Below are positions 32,583-41,205 of a stretch of 64,000 bases of DNA, in pieces (position 1 is the first letter of the stretch; every line of letters starts with the position of its first letter). This stretch comes from Paraflavitalea pollutisoli. Its GTDB lineage: Bacteria > Bacteroidota > Bacteroidia > Chitinophagales > Chitinophagaceae. The DNA lies in contig NZ_JARKMX010000003.1 of NCBI RefSeq assembly GCF_029360705.1, positions 372,001 to 436,000 of the forward strand, read 5' to 3'. Both the position numbers and the translations under genes were made by a program. The notes under the pieces were generated by a model that saw only the letters and a list, made by a program, of their open reading frames with translations, had not been told where the DNA came from and searched no databases.

Positions 32583-33443
32583 ATGAACTACGCAAAAGTT
32601 ATCGGATCGGCACTGCAGTTGTTTCCTAAAAAGATACAGGTCACCCTGCTGGAGCCAGGCACCGACAGGCTCCTGGGCAAATGCAAGCTGCCAGCGGCCA
32701 CTTTACCGCCCGCTTTCGACCGGCCCACCACCCTTACCATCAACAACACATTGTGGCGGGTACTGGCCGCATCGCCCTTGTCGGCAGATGATTTTCTATA
32801 TTCCAAAAAGTTATTGTTGCATGTACAGCCGGTGACACAGACATCGCCCGATCGCTTCTTCTGGCCTACCCGTTGCGATTGGGAGCCCGAAGTGATCAGT
32901 TACCCGGCGGGGCTTGCAACAGACGAGGTAAGTAGTAGGACAGACCCCGCAGGTGCCAGTGAATCTGAACGGCTGACCCTCGACCGGCGCGACTGGCTGC
33001 AGTTACAACTGCTACCCTTACAACAGCGGGAGATCGTAGAAGAAGCACTGAGTCATATACGGGCCATCCTGAAACGCGAGTCCAATCCACTGCTCGGGTA
33101 CGAACAACAATACTTGCGAACGGGTATCGCCGTAGCAGGGCTTTCCATCATGTGGGAAGACTTCCTACAACAGCTGAACGAGCCAACGCCCATGTCACTG
33201 ACCCTGGAGCCGGGACACGCGGTACGCAATGCCTTTTGCCTCCGCACAGATAGCTACACCTACTATGGCCTGGTGCAGGATGGCCTCATCACCAGCCTGG
33301 GGCTGGCCGCCCTGGAGTATGTCGATGAAGAACTCATGCGCATCCTGGAGGCTTTTCAATTGGAGTTGGTCGACTGGTGCCGGGTAAGTCGGCTCAGCGC
33401 AGAACCAGGTGACCCGCCAAAAAGTGAAGCGATCGATTGGTAG
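32583..33443 (+). CDS. Unknown protein paired with the small HTH protein
   Basis: The product is 286 aa with no signal peptide or clear membrane helix. The N-terminal half looks beta-rich (about 1-100, GSALQLFPKKIQVTLLEPG) and the C-terminal half helical, with LQLLPLQQREIVEEALSHI and LEYVDEELMRILEAFQLEL. I do not recognise a family. It follows the HTH gene by 26 bases and converges with the outer-membrane barrel gene after 8 bases with no hairpin. A cytoplasmic effector or partner of the HTH protein is possible but unsupported. Confidence 0.6.
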   Translation: MNYAKVIGSALQLFPKKIQVTLLEPGTDRLLGKCKLPAATLPPAFDRPTTLTINNTLWRVLAASPLSADDFLYSKKLLLHVQPVTQTSPDRFFWPTRCDWEPEVISYPAGLATDEVSSRTDPAGASESERLTLDRRDWLQLQLLPLQQREIVEEALSHIRAILKRESNPLLGYEQQYLRTGIAVAGLSIMWEDFLQQLNEPTPMSLTLEPGHAVRNAFCLRTDSYTYYGLVQDGLITSLGLAALEYVDEELMRILEAFQLELVDWCRVSRLSAEPGDPPKSEAIDW

Positions 33444-33451
33444 ATTGGTGC

Positions 33452-34696
33452 CTAATCGTATTTAATCCCCTTGCTGAACAGGAACTCGCGCAGCGAAAGC
33501 GTGAGCGTCGCCTGCACATAATTTTCCTTGATGAGGTTGTTGGTAATGGTACCACGACGGCCTGCTTCCAGCGATAATCCATAAAAGAGGCTGCCGCTCA
33601 GGTAGCCGCCATACCCAATGCTGCCACCCACTTCTTTGATCGGTGTGTTGCGGATGCGCAGGTAAGAGTCATGGGTGAAGAAGCCAGCCTGCAGGTAATT
33701 CTTTTCATAACGACGTCCCCATTTCTCTAGCTGGTTGCTGATCTGTACGCCGGCAGATAGTCGCCGGCTGTCGATGAGGGAATAGCCCAATCCCCGTTGT
33801 TGCAGGTCGGTCCAACTCTGGTAATTGTAATCTACTGCGAGCGTCACACGATTTTTGTGGGTAAGCGACAGGCCGGCGTCGTAGGATACCGGTAAGGAGA
33901 ATGCGGTGGCTGCGATTGTTTCATCTTCTTTTACCGCAGTAGTACCTTCCGTAATGGAGACCGTTCTTTCCGCGTTGAGGGTTGCCTTGGTCGTCATCTT
34001 GCCGCCCAGGGCAAACTTCCAGTTCTTGCTGAGATTGGCCGAATAGATGGAGCCAAATTCAAACCGGACATTGTTGTAGTATTCACGGGTTTTGGTGATC
34101 AGCGATGCTGCCAGCATATCCCCCGTGAGGGTTTCCGTATGGTTGATGGACCCAAAGATAAAAGACGAGCGAACACCGATCGACAGGTGTTTGCCAATGG
34201 CGAAGGCATTGTTCCAGTATACATTGTACAACCCACCATCACCGACATAGTCACCTGCATAGGTATCTTCGGAACCTTCTACATTTTTGGTCGCTGCATA
34301 GTGGTAGCCCACATAACTCACCGGCATAAAGCCCACGCTGCTGGCCCATACATTGTTCAGCTTGGTGGCTACCGAAAATGACTTGATCGAGAAGTCGCGC
34401 GTTTTGCTGGCGGTAACGTCGATGGGGGTGCCGGCATAAGTAATGATCTTGCCGGTCAGGGCCATGTTCACGTATACATTGCTGCGCTCCAGCCCGCTCA
34501 GTGAAGCGGGATTCTTCAGAAACTGGTAATGGGGGCTGCTCATCAGCGATACCGAGCTATTGGCCATCCCAAGGCTACGGTCGTAAAAGCGTTGCTCCAG
34601 GTCGCCGACGCCATAAATAGAGTAGGGGGCATTGTAGTCCTGCGCCGTGGCAGCTCCGGCCATCAACAGCGACAGGATCGTAAGAGTCTTCTGCAT
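33452..34696 (-). CDS. Outer-membrane beta-barrel protein partnered with DUF4270 lipoprotein
   Basis: The product is 414 aa from MQKTLTILSLLMAGAATAQD, a clean signal peptide; the start at 34726 adds ten residues. The rest is alternating beta-strand sequence with FadL/OmpP1-like features: an early YSIYGVGDLEQRFYDRSLGM segment, ANSSVSLMSSPHYQFLKNPASLSG, and a C-terminal run of amphipathic strands (YVQATLTLSLREFLF). A transport or scaffold role at the outer membrane is likely; substrate unknown. It lies 38 bases downstream of the DUF4270 gene, and such pairs suggest a joint complex. Confidence 0.8.
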   Translation of the reverse strand: MQKTLTILSLLMAGAATAQDYNAPYSIYGVGDLEQRFYDRSLGMANSSVSLMSSPHYQFLKNPASLSGLERSNVYVNMALTGKIITYAGTPIDVTASKTRDFSIKSFSVATKLNNVWASSVGFMPVSYVGYHYAATKNVEGSEDTYAGDYVGDGGLYNVYWNNAFAIGKHLSIGVRSSFIFGSINHTETLTGDMLAASLITKTREYYNNVRFEFGSIYSANLSKNWKFALGGKMTTKATLNAERTVSITEGTTAVKEDETIAATAFSLPVSYDAGLSLTHKNRVTLAVDYNYQSWTDLQQRGLGYSLIDSRRLSAGVQISNQLEKWGRRYEKNYLQAGFFTHDSYLRIRNTPIKEVGGSIGYGGYLSGSLFYGLSLEAGRRGTITNNLIKENYVQATLTLSLREFLFSKGIKYD

Positions 34697-34734
34697 GAAT
34701 ATTTTTTTGAGTAGTGGCATGTGCAAGGTTTAGC

Positions 34735-36075
34735 TTATTCAACGGCCATGACGGTCACGCTCAATTGGGTTTTGTACTTGGGGTGGTTGGCGCTGCCCAT
34801 CAACACCCGGTCGAGGCCCTGGGTGGTGCCGGGTGCTTCCTGCAATACAAAGAAGCCACCTTCCGTAGTGCCGGCGGTGGTGAGCAGGTAGTTGATATAC
34901 GACGATACGTCAAACGTATAATTGGTATTGCTACGACTGATATAATCCACGAAAGGCGACGCGTACATCATGGAGGCTCCGTCGCTGGAGGTGAGCGCGC
35001 TGCCGATCAGGTTGCTCGCATCCGTTTGCGCCAGGTAAAGGCTATCCGGCAGGCGGTATCCATAGTCATCAAAAGTTTGCTCCACGGGTTTCAATACCAG
35101 TTTGGCGCTGATCAGCCGTACTACAGGGGTATAGCCCAGTATATTGCGCAGGGAAGGAAACTTCACCTTCATCATCACGCCGGTACCTGCCTGGCTAAAA
35201 GCATAAGATGTTTGCGCATCGGGAAAGAACTCTGTTTGTAAGTTGTTTTTAGGCGCCAGGGGCGTGTTGCTGCGATCGCTCACGACGCGGTTGTACTGGT
35301 AATCGGTACGGGTGATGTAAAATTGGATGATATGTTCCTGGTAGGTAGGGATGGTGGTATGATAATGAAGCTTCATGACGACACTACTGTCGGCATTGAA
35401 GCTATAGATGGCGCCTTTGTCGGTAGCGCCCACCCGGATGCAGAATCCACGCAGGTAGTTGAGAAAATTATCGGCCGTGCTGACCTCGGTGGCATTCGTC
35501 CGGATCTTGTTGTACAGGTCCAGTCCCTTGTCTTGCGGCAACCTGATCTGCAGGGAGTCGCCATAACCGGGCCGCAACTGTCTGGTAACGCTGGCCAATG
35601 GTGCAGGCAACAACCCCGTGGTCGACGTATTGTAGATCTGGCTGGCATAGGTATAATCGGGTTGGTAGGCCATCTCATACACCGAATAGGTTTGGGCACC
35701 AAGCGTATCGCCATAGTATTGTTGTATTGGGTTAAAACCAAGCGCTATGGAGTCGTATACGGCATCGTTGGGGAAAGTGAAACTGACGAGATCGGCAGGC
35801 AAGCCAAACTGCAGGTAGGTGCTGGCATCCGTAGTGCCGAGCTGTGCATCGCTCCAGCGGCCGATCAGTATGATCTTGTTGCCGTTGGTGGGGAAGGAGT
35901 CAAGCACGACGGTAGACATCACCGGGGTGATCGTGTCGATGGTAATGATCCTGGTATTGCTGTCGCCGTCGGTGATGTCGCCAAAGCTGATCTCGTCTTT
36001 ATAACAAGAAGTAAAGAACAGGGCGAGGAAAATAACAACGGGTAGCACACGGGTGGCTGATCTCGGTAAAGTCAT
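34735..36075 (-). CDS. DUF4270 family lipoprotein
   Basis: The product is 446 aa from MTLPRSATRVLPVVIFLALF, with lipobox Cys near residue 22 (FFTSCYKDE); a start at 36120 adds 15 residues. DUF4270 traits are the Asp-rich opening (ISFGDITDGDSNTRIITIDT), SYLQFGLP-like strands, and repeated YNT/SSYIN motifs near the C-terminus (SRSNTNYTFDVSSYINYLLT). The family is Bacteroidota-specific, predicted surface or periplasmic, and of unknown function. It probably shares a transcript with the downstream outer-membrane barrel gene. Confidence 0.85.
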   Translation of the reverse strand: MTLPRSATRVLPVVIFLALFFTSCYKDEISFGDITDGDSNTRIITIDTITPVMSTVVLDSFPTNGNKIILIGRWSDAQLGTTDASTYLQFGLPADLVSFTFPNDAVYDSIALGFNPIQQYYGDTLGAQTYSVYEMAYQPDYTYASQIYNTSTTGLLPAPLASVTRQLRPGYGDSLQIRLPQDKGLDLYNKIRTNATEVSTADNFLNYLRGFCIRVGATDKGAIYSFNADSSVVMKLHYHTTIPTYQEHIIQFYITRTDYQYNRVVSDRSNTPLAPKNNLQTEFFPDAQTSYAFSQAGTGVMMKVKFPSLRNILGYTPVVRLISAKLVLKPVEQTFDDYGYRLPDSLYLAQTDASNLIGSALTSSDGASMMYASPFVDYISRSNTNYTFDVSSYINYLLTTAGTTEGGFFVLQEAPGTTQGLDRVLMGSANHPKYKTQLSVTVMAVE

Positions 36076-36483
36076 ACGCTTGTCTGGAATGTTGATTGGC
36101 GCAATATATCGGCCCGTCATTGGGTGACTTTGTTATAATATATGATCATCCATGAATAATCGACGAAGTCGACATTTCGATCTGTAAAGGGAAAGAGCCT
36201 GCTGAATACGTTGCTGCGGCCTGTTGTGCACTTGTTATTGAACCAGCACTGGTACTGATGAAGCGGGTCCGGTGGGTGTTTTTGTCCTGGCAGATTATAT
36301 TCAGAATTTCGTCGATTCAACCTCGCTACCCATCTATTTTACCAAGACGTTTGGAGACGCACGGAATACTTTTATCGAAAATACTGTAACGCCAGCGGGC
36401 TATTGGTGACCGCGCCTGTTTAAACCCCTGCGAAAACCGCGGAAGGTGGAAGACCAGGCCCCTGCTACCTAAAAAAAAAGTAA
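36076..36483. other. Divergent intergenic region, DUF4270 / kelch operon
   Basis: About 400 bases with no recognisable gene. No perfect TAnnTTTG box was found in either direction. A run of eight or nine A residues precedes the kelch gene start. Confidence 0.4.
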
Positions 36484-37509
36484 ATGATGAAACAAATTGC
36501 TGTTTATGCTGCTGCTTTGTTAATTGTACTATCGCCTATCTTGTTGTTACCGGGTTGTACCAAGAGTACAGACAGCGATGATGAACTGGTGGGCAACTGG
36601 TCGATCAGTAAGGACTTTGAAAGCGATGCGCGCGGAGAAGCCATTCTGTTTACGATCGGTGATAAAGCTTACCTGGGCACCGGTGTTTCTTCCACCAAGC
36701 GTTACAACGATCTGTGGGAATATGATCTCTACAGAGATTTCTGGACCAAGATGAAAGACTTTCCCGGTACTGCGAGAAATTCTGCCGTAGCATTTGCCGT
36801 AGGCAGTAAAGGATATGTTGGTACGGGTACAGATGGTTATGCCCAGTACAATGATATGTATGCATTCGATCCCGCCAATAATACCTGGGATCCCATTACA
36901 GCCTTCCCGGGCTCTGCACGTTACAATGCTGTGGCCTTTACCATCGGCAATGTTGGCTATGTATGTTCAGGGTATGATGGCAGCGACTTGCAGGATTTAT
37001 ATTCCTATACCCCTGCTACCGGTCAATGGGAGCAATTGAAAAGTATGAACAGGCGCCGCTCGGCCAGTACGGCTTTCGTATTGGACAACAAGGCTTATAT
37101 CGTGAGTGGCAATAACAACGGATCGGCCCTCAACGACCTGCTTGTTTATGATCCGGCTACCAAAGACTGGACGGAAAAACGTAAGCTGACCAATGTCTCG
37201 GATGAAACCTATGATGACGACTATACCTCCATCGTACGCTCCAACGCTGTCAGCTTTGTGATGAACAACAAGGCCTACCTGGCTACCGGTGTCAATGGAT
37301 CGTATGCTTCCACGGTTTGGGAGTATGATGCGACCACAGACCTGTGGAGCCGTAAAACGGATTTTGAAGCCAAAACCCGCGAAGGCGCTGTGGCCATGAC
37401 CTTGAGGAACAGGGGATTCGTGATGACTGGCCGCAACGGATCGGAATACTACTACAATACATTTGAGTTTCATCCCAACGATGAGCAAAATGACAATGAC
37501 AACCAATAG
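36484..37509 (+). CDS. Kelch-repeat lipoprotein
   Basis: The product is 341 aa with lipobox Cys25 (LLPGCTKS). The mature protein is a beta-propeller: repeated blades carry Gly-Tyr/Phe-x-Gly/Thr-Gly and an Asn-Asp-Leu-x-x-Tyr-Asp signature followed by Trp, for example VGTGTDGYAQYNDMYAFDP, VSGNNNGSALNDLLVYDP and TGVNGSYASTVWEYD; about six blades. Kelch/galactose-oxidase propellers of this type act as surface binding modules. It is the first gene of a four-gene unit with DUF4907, LytS-like and LytTR-like genes; the DUF4907 gene overlaps its end. Confidence 0.85.
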   Translation: MMKQIAVYAAALLIVLSPILLLPGCTKSTDSDDELVGNWSISKDFESDARGEAILFTIGDKAYLGTGVSSTKRYNDLWEYDLYRDFWTKMKDFPGTARNSAVAFAVGSKGYVGTGTDGYAQYNDMYAFDPANNTWDPITAFPGSARYNAVAFTIGNVGYVCSGYDGSDLQDLYSYTPATGQWEQLKSMNRRRSASTAFVLDNKAYIVSGNNNGSALNDLLVYDPATKDWTEKRKLTNVSDETYDDDYTSIVRSNAVSFVMNNKAYLATGVNGSYASTVWEYDATTDLWSRKTDFEAKTREGAVAMTLRNRGFVMTGRNGSEYYYNTFEFHPNDEQNDNDNQ

Positions 37510-37849
37510 AGCTGTCCGTATCTTACTGGGGGCCGTGCTGATCGCGGTAGCTATTACGGCGGTAAAGTGGTATGCCTATTACCAGGCTACTCCAGTGGCA
37601 GGCTTGCGTGTTCGTTGTTTTGAAGAGGGACCAGGTTGGGGATACGATATCATGGCCGGTGGTAAAGTGGTGATCCATCAACCGATCGATCCGGACCTGG
37701 CAGGCCGCCAAAGCTTCGGTAGCCGTGAAGCGGCGGCCGACCATGCACGAATTGTTATCAATAAGATAAAATTGGGTGAGACACCGGTATTTGGTGCGCC
37801 TGCCAAGCAGCGTACTGGTGGCTTACCCGCTCATAAACAGGATGACTAA
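37490..37849 (+). CDS. DUF4907 domain protein
   Basis: The product is 119 aa from MTMTTNRAVRILLGAVLIAV, with a single N-terminal membrane segment (about 7-28). The domain reads CFEEGPGWGYDIMAGGKVVI followed by HQPIDPDLAGRQSF, which is the DUF4907 pattern, in my recollection often paired with kelch-type lipoproteins. It is predicted periplasmic and membrane-tethered. It overlaps the kelch gene end by about 20 bases and the next histidine kinase gene by 8 bases (ATGACTAA), implying translational coupling along the operon. Other Met codons at 37463, 37481 and 37496 are possible starts. Confidence 0.75.
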   Translation: MTMTTNRAVRILLGAVLIAVAITAVKWYAYYQATPVAGLRVRCFEEGPGWGYDIMAGGKVVIHQPIDPDLAGRQSFGSREAAADHARIVINKIKLGETPVFGAPAKQRTGGLPAHKQDD

Positions 37850-39278
37850 AGAAAAGGCCCGGGATGCCATCTCCTATATACTGGGGTTCAAGCCGGTGAA
37901 AACGGCCCGTCATCGGGTGATGGTAATTGTGTCACACATGATCTTGTGGGGATTGTTTCTTGCGATGCCCTTGCTGATCTATCGCATCCGGATCCTCGAT
38001 GTGACTTTCTTTTATCGAGAGCTCGTGACCAAGTCTTTCCTGGTCATCTTGTTCTATGTAAACTATTATTACCTGCTGCCGACCTTCTTTCAGCGGGGAA
38101 AGATGGCCAATTATTTTCTATCGATCACGGGCGCGTTGGTGATGCTGTTTGCCATGAATGCGGCAACGGAATATTTCTTCCGGGAGCATTTGCGGATGCA
38201 TCCCCGGCGCTATATCCTGACCAGCAAGATGGGCAATGGTGTGATCGCCACGAAGGATTCGGTAGCCGAAGCACGTTTATGGCCCGATGCGCAGGCAATA
38301 CCTGCCCAGCCGGCCGTCGCTTCGTATCATATTGCGGGCAGTGGGCAAAGAATAGAAGGGGCGGTGATCTTGAATCACCAGGTCATGGTGGATACCCTGT
38401 ACCGGCCTGCGCGTCCCTGGCATCGTACCTTCCATACCACCTTACCCGGCGACTCGAACAGGATGCAACCGGTGATACCTGCTGGGGGGCCATTCTTCCG
38501 GGAAGGGCCTTTCAATGAACGGGGCATTTTCTGGATGGGCTTTCCGATGGTCTTGATGAATACCCTGTCTTCGGGAGTGCTCATCCTGTTGTTTGGGGGA
38601 TTCATCAAACTAGCCAATTCGCTCATCGTGAGTGAAAAGCAGAAGAAAGCATTGGAGAATGAGCGGTTGAATGCCGAACTGAATTTCCTGAAGTTGCAGA
38701 TCAACCCGCATTTCCTGTTCAATACGCTCAATAGCATTTATTCGCAGGCACACCTGAAGTCGGAGCAAACGGAGTATTCCATTCTCAAATTCTCGCAGAT
38801 CATGCGGTATGTGTTGTACGACAGTACGACGGAGAAGATCCCGCTCACCAGAGACCTGGAGTACATCCGCAACTATATCGATCTGCAGAAGCTACGGATA
38901 TCCCGCAATATCACGATCCAGTACGAGGTAGCTGGTGCCACCGGCGACCTGCTGATCGCGCCTTTGCTGCTGATCACTTTTATCGAGAATGCTTTCAAGC
39001 ATGGCATCAGCTATTCGAGTCCTTCGGCAATCGATATCAAGATCAGCGTGATCGGTAAGGAACTGACCTTGACGGTAGGCAATACGATCATCCGGAAAAC
39101 GGCTGCAGCCACCGAAACATCGGGTGGGGTAGGCCTGGTCAATGCACGCCGGCGGCTCGATGTATTGTATCCCAACCGGCACCTGCTCGATATCAGCGAC
39201 AACACCAGTATTTATGTAGTAAACCTCCAAATCACCCTGGATCATGAATCCGGAAGCGACCAGATCGCCCATGCCTGA
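37842..39278 (+). CDS. LytS-type sensor histidine kinase
   Basis: The product is 478 aa from the ATG at 37842. It has about four transmembrane helices (25-45, 60-80, 90-115, 235-255). A long external loop (about 120-230) lies between helices three and four. The His_kinase domain contains phospho-acceptor His290 (KLQINPHFLFNTLNSIYSQA), followed by an HATPase domain (FIENAFKHGI). The kinase partners the LytTR regulator encoded 53 bases downstream. The large periplasmic loop may sense the state of the kelch/DUF4907 proteins, which is inferred from gene coupling. Confidence 0.9.
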   Translation: MTKEKARDAISYILGFKPVKTARHRVMVIVSHMILWGLFLAMPLLIYRIRILDVTFFYRELVTKSFLVILFYVNYYYLLPTFFQRGKMANYFLSITGALVMLFAMNAATEYFFREHLRMHPRRYILTSKMGNGVIATKDSVAEARLWPDAQAIPAQPAVASYHIAGSGQRIEGAVILNHQVMVDTLYRPARPWHRTFHTTLPGDSNRMQPVIPAGGPFFREGPFNERGIFWMGFPMVLMNTLSSGVLILLFGGFIKLANSLIVSEKQKKALENERLNAELNFLKLQINPHFLFNTLNSIYSQAHLKSEQTEYSILKFSQIMRYVLYDSTTEKIPLTRDLEYIRNYIDLQKLRISRNITIQYEVAGATGDLLIAPLLLITFIENAFKHGISYSSPSAIDIKISVIGKELTLTVGNTIIRKTAAATETSGGVGLVNARRRLDVLYPNRHLLDISDNTSIYVVNLQITLDHESGSDQIAHA

Positions 39279-39331
39279 TCTGTCTGCTACCAGAAACGCG
39301 GACCAGTATTAAACAAATAAATGCTAGATCG

Positions 39332-40039
39332 ATGAACCTGAACTGTCTCATCATTGACGACGAACCGTGGGCACTGGACCTCATGGAAGATTTTATCCGT
39401 AAAATGCCCAACCTGCGTTTGGTGGGGCGTTGCGAAGGGCCGATGGCAGCGATGCCTTACTTCGAGAAGGAAGAGATCGACCTGGTATTCCTCGACATCC
39501 GGATGCCCGATCTGTCAGGTATCCAATTTCTCAAGATCCTGCCCAAGAAGCCAGCGGTGATCTTTGTGACCGCTTACCATGAATTTGCCGTGGAAGGGTA
39601 TGAGCTGGATGCCATCGATTACCTGTTAAAGCCCGTGCCTTTCGACCGGTTTGTAGCGGCGGTGAATAAGGCTTCGGAGTACATCGGCTATCGCAAGAAT
39701 AAATCACCCCAACGTAAAGATGATTTCTTGTTCATCAAAACGGCGCACAAGATCCAGAAGCTGTTTTACCATGACATCATCTACCTAGAAGGGCTCAAGG
39801 ACTATACCCGCATCCACCTGGCTGATAGTAAAAAGCCCGTCGTGACGCTGCAAAGCCTCAAATACTATGAAACCCGACTGCCCAATGAGGACTTTATCCG
39901 CATTCACCGGTCCTATATTGTGTCACTTCGCAAGGTCGATACGGTCTCACGCAAGACTGTGTTTCTGGGTGAAACAGAGCTTCCGTGCAGCGAACATTAC
40001 AAGGACCTGTTGTACAATATCATCGGTGAGAAACTGTAG
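39332..40039 (+). CDS. LytTR-family response regulator
   Basis: The product is 235 aa with a CheY-like receiver (1-120; acidic pocket Asp9-Asp10, phospho-acceptor Asp55 in FLDIRMPD, Lys in YLLKPVP) and a C-terminal LytTR DNA-binding domain (about 135-235, LFYHDIIYLEGLKDYTRIHL and FIRIHRSYIVSL). It is the cognate partner of the upstream LytS-like kinase. Target genes are not evident, although this type often controls genes near its own. The stop is followed by about 250 bases without a gene before an L,D-transpeptidase-like gene. Confidence 0.92.
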   Translation: MNLNCLIIDDEPWALDLMEDFIRKMPNLRLVGRCEGPMAAMPYFEKEEIDLVFLDIRMPDLSGIQFLKILPKKPAVIFVTAYHEFAVEGYELDAIDYLLKPVPFDRFVAAVNKASEYIGYRKNKSPQRKDDFLFIKTAHKIQKLFYHDIIYLEGLKDYTRIHLADSKKPVVTLQSLKYYETRLPNEDFIRIHRSYIVSLRKVDTVSRKTVFLGETELPCSEHYKDLLYNIIGEKL

Positions 40040-40290
40040 CACTCCCCCGATGTGTTAATAGTCAGCCAATTATGGCGGTAATAAGGGCTATCTTTTATGG
40101 TCTATATATAACTATCTATAAAATGTGTTCTCCCGGCGTAGATTAGTCCGGGGTAACCGTAAAAACCGCTATTTTCGTCCGCGTCCAAAAAATATCCATA
40201 TTCTCTGGCTATTGGGCAATTTTAAGCCCATTAGCTCGTTGATACTGAAATCATTGATCAATTTGTTCATCCCTTAAAACGGCTGAATCT

Positions 40291-41064
40291 ATGGAAAAAC
40301 CGAACAAGGCAAGGTGTCGTGGATGGGTAAGTGCCCCTTTATTAGGTGTGGCAATACTGCTCCTATGTTCTTTTGTACCCGTAGCTCCTACGGTCATCGG
40401 CAGTACTTTTAACTTTCGTGCTACTACTGCCACTGCTGCGGACATTCCCGGCAAGTCGGCTACTTTTTCCTTTCGCAACGTAATGGACATTTACGATAGT
40501 CTCCACCTGGAAACGATGGGGCTGTCGAAGAGTGTATTCCGCCTGGCGGTAAAAGGGATGGAAAAGTTGGCGAAATCGGGTCGCCTGCACAGTAGTGTGC
40601 TGTCGATCGTGGATTTTAGTCAGCCCAGTTCGAGCAAACGTCTGTATGTCATCGACCTCGACAACAGCGAGTTGTTGTACAATACCTGGGTGGCACATGG
40701 CATGAAGTCGGGCAAATCGATGGCCAATGTCTTCTCGAATAAACCTTCCTCCAATAAAAGCAGTCTCGGTTTTTACATCACGGGTGAGGCGTACCAGGGC
40801 AGCAACGGCTATTCGCTGAAGTTGCAGGGCGTTGAAAAAGGCATCAATGATTTTGCCTACCGCCGTGCCATTGTGATCCATGGAGCCGATTACGTGAGCG
40901 AACAATTCATTTCCAGCCAGGGATATATTGGTCGCAGTAAGGGCTGTCCTGCTGTGCCGCAAGAGATCTGCCAGCCTATGATCGATCAGATCAAGGAAGG
41001 TACCTGCCTGTTTATTTATCACCCAACTTCCACTTACCGTAGCCGTTCACCGTTGTTGAAATAG
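40291..41064 (+). CDS. Murein L,D-transpeptidase catalytic domain (YkuD_2) protein
   Basis: The product is 257 aa. A signal or anchor segment (about 14-32) precedes the YkuD_2 domain (about 85-250). The catalytic pattern is His197-Gly (IVIHGADYVS) and Cys219 in GYIGRSKGCPAVP, with the YVIDLDNSELLYNTWVAHG strand and GKSMANVFSNKPSSNKSSLG. YkuD-type enzymes form or edit 3-3 peptidoglycan crosslinks or attach lipoproteins; YkuD_2 is less studied. It acts in the periplasm. It is transcribed alone or with the preceding regulator. Confidence 0.88.
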   Translation: MEKPNKARCRGWVSAPLLGVAILLLCSFVPVAPTVIGSTFNFRATTATAADIPGKSATFSFRNVMDIYDSLHLETMGLSKSVFRLAVKGMEKLAKSGRLHSSVLSIVDFSQPSSSKRLYVIDLDNSELLYNTWVAHGMKSGKSMANVFSNKPSSNKSSLGFYITGEAYQGSNGYSLKLQGVEKGINDFAYRRAIVIHGADYVSEQFISSQGYIGRSKGCPAVPQEICQPMIDQIKEGTCLFIYHPTSTYRSRSPLLK

Positions 41065-41167
41065 AATCCAGGGTCTGTCAGCTGCCGGTAACACGCCGTC
41101 TGGCGGTACAACTCACGCTGTAGATAACTCGTGCAATTCCTTTTTCCAATTCGAATAGCCAATGGTT

Positions 41168-41175
41168 TATCTTTG
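41168..41175 (+). promoter_or_regulatory. Promoter -7 box (TATCTTTG) of the Gfo/Idh operon
   Basis: A perfect TAnnTTTG box 30 bases before the ATG at 41206; the -33 region is T-rich (TTTTTCC) rather than a clean TTG. Confidence 0.6.
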
Positions 41176-41205
41176 ATTTTTAATTCATTATAACTCACAA
41201 TACCT

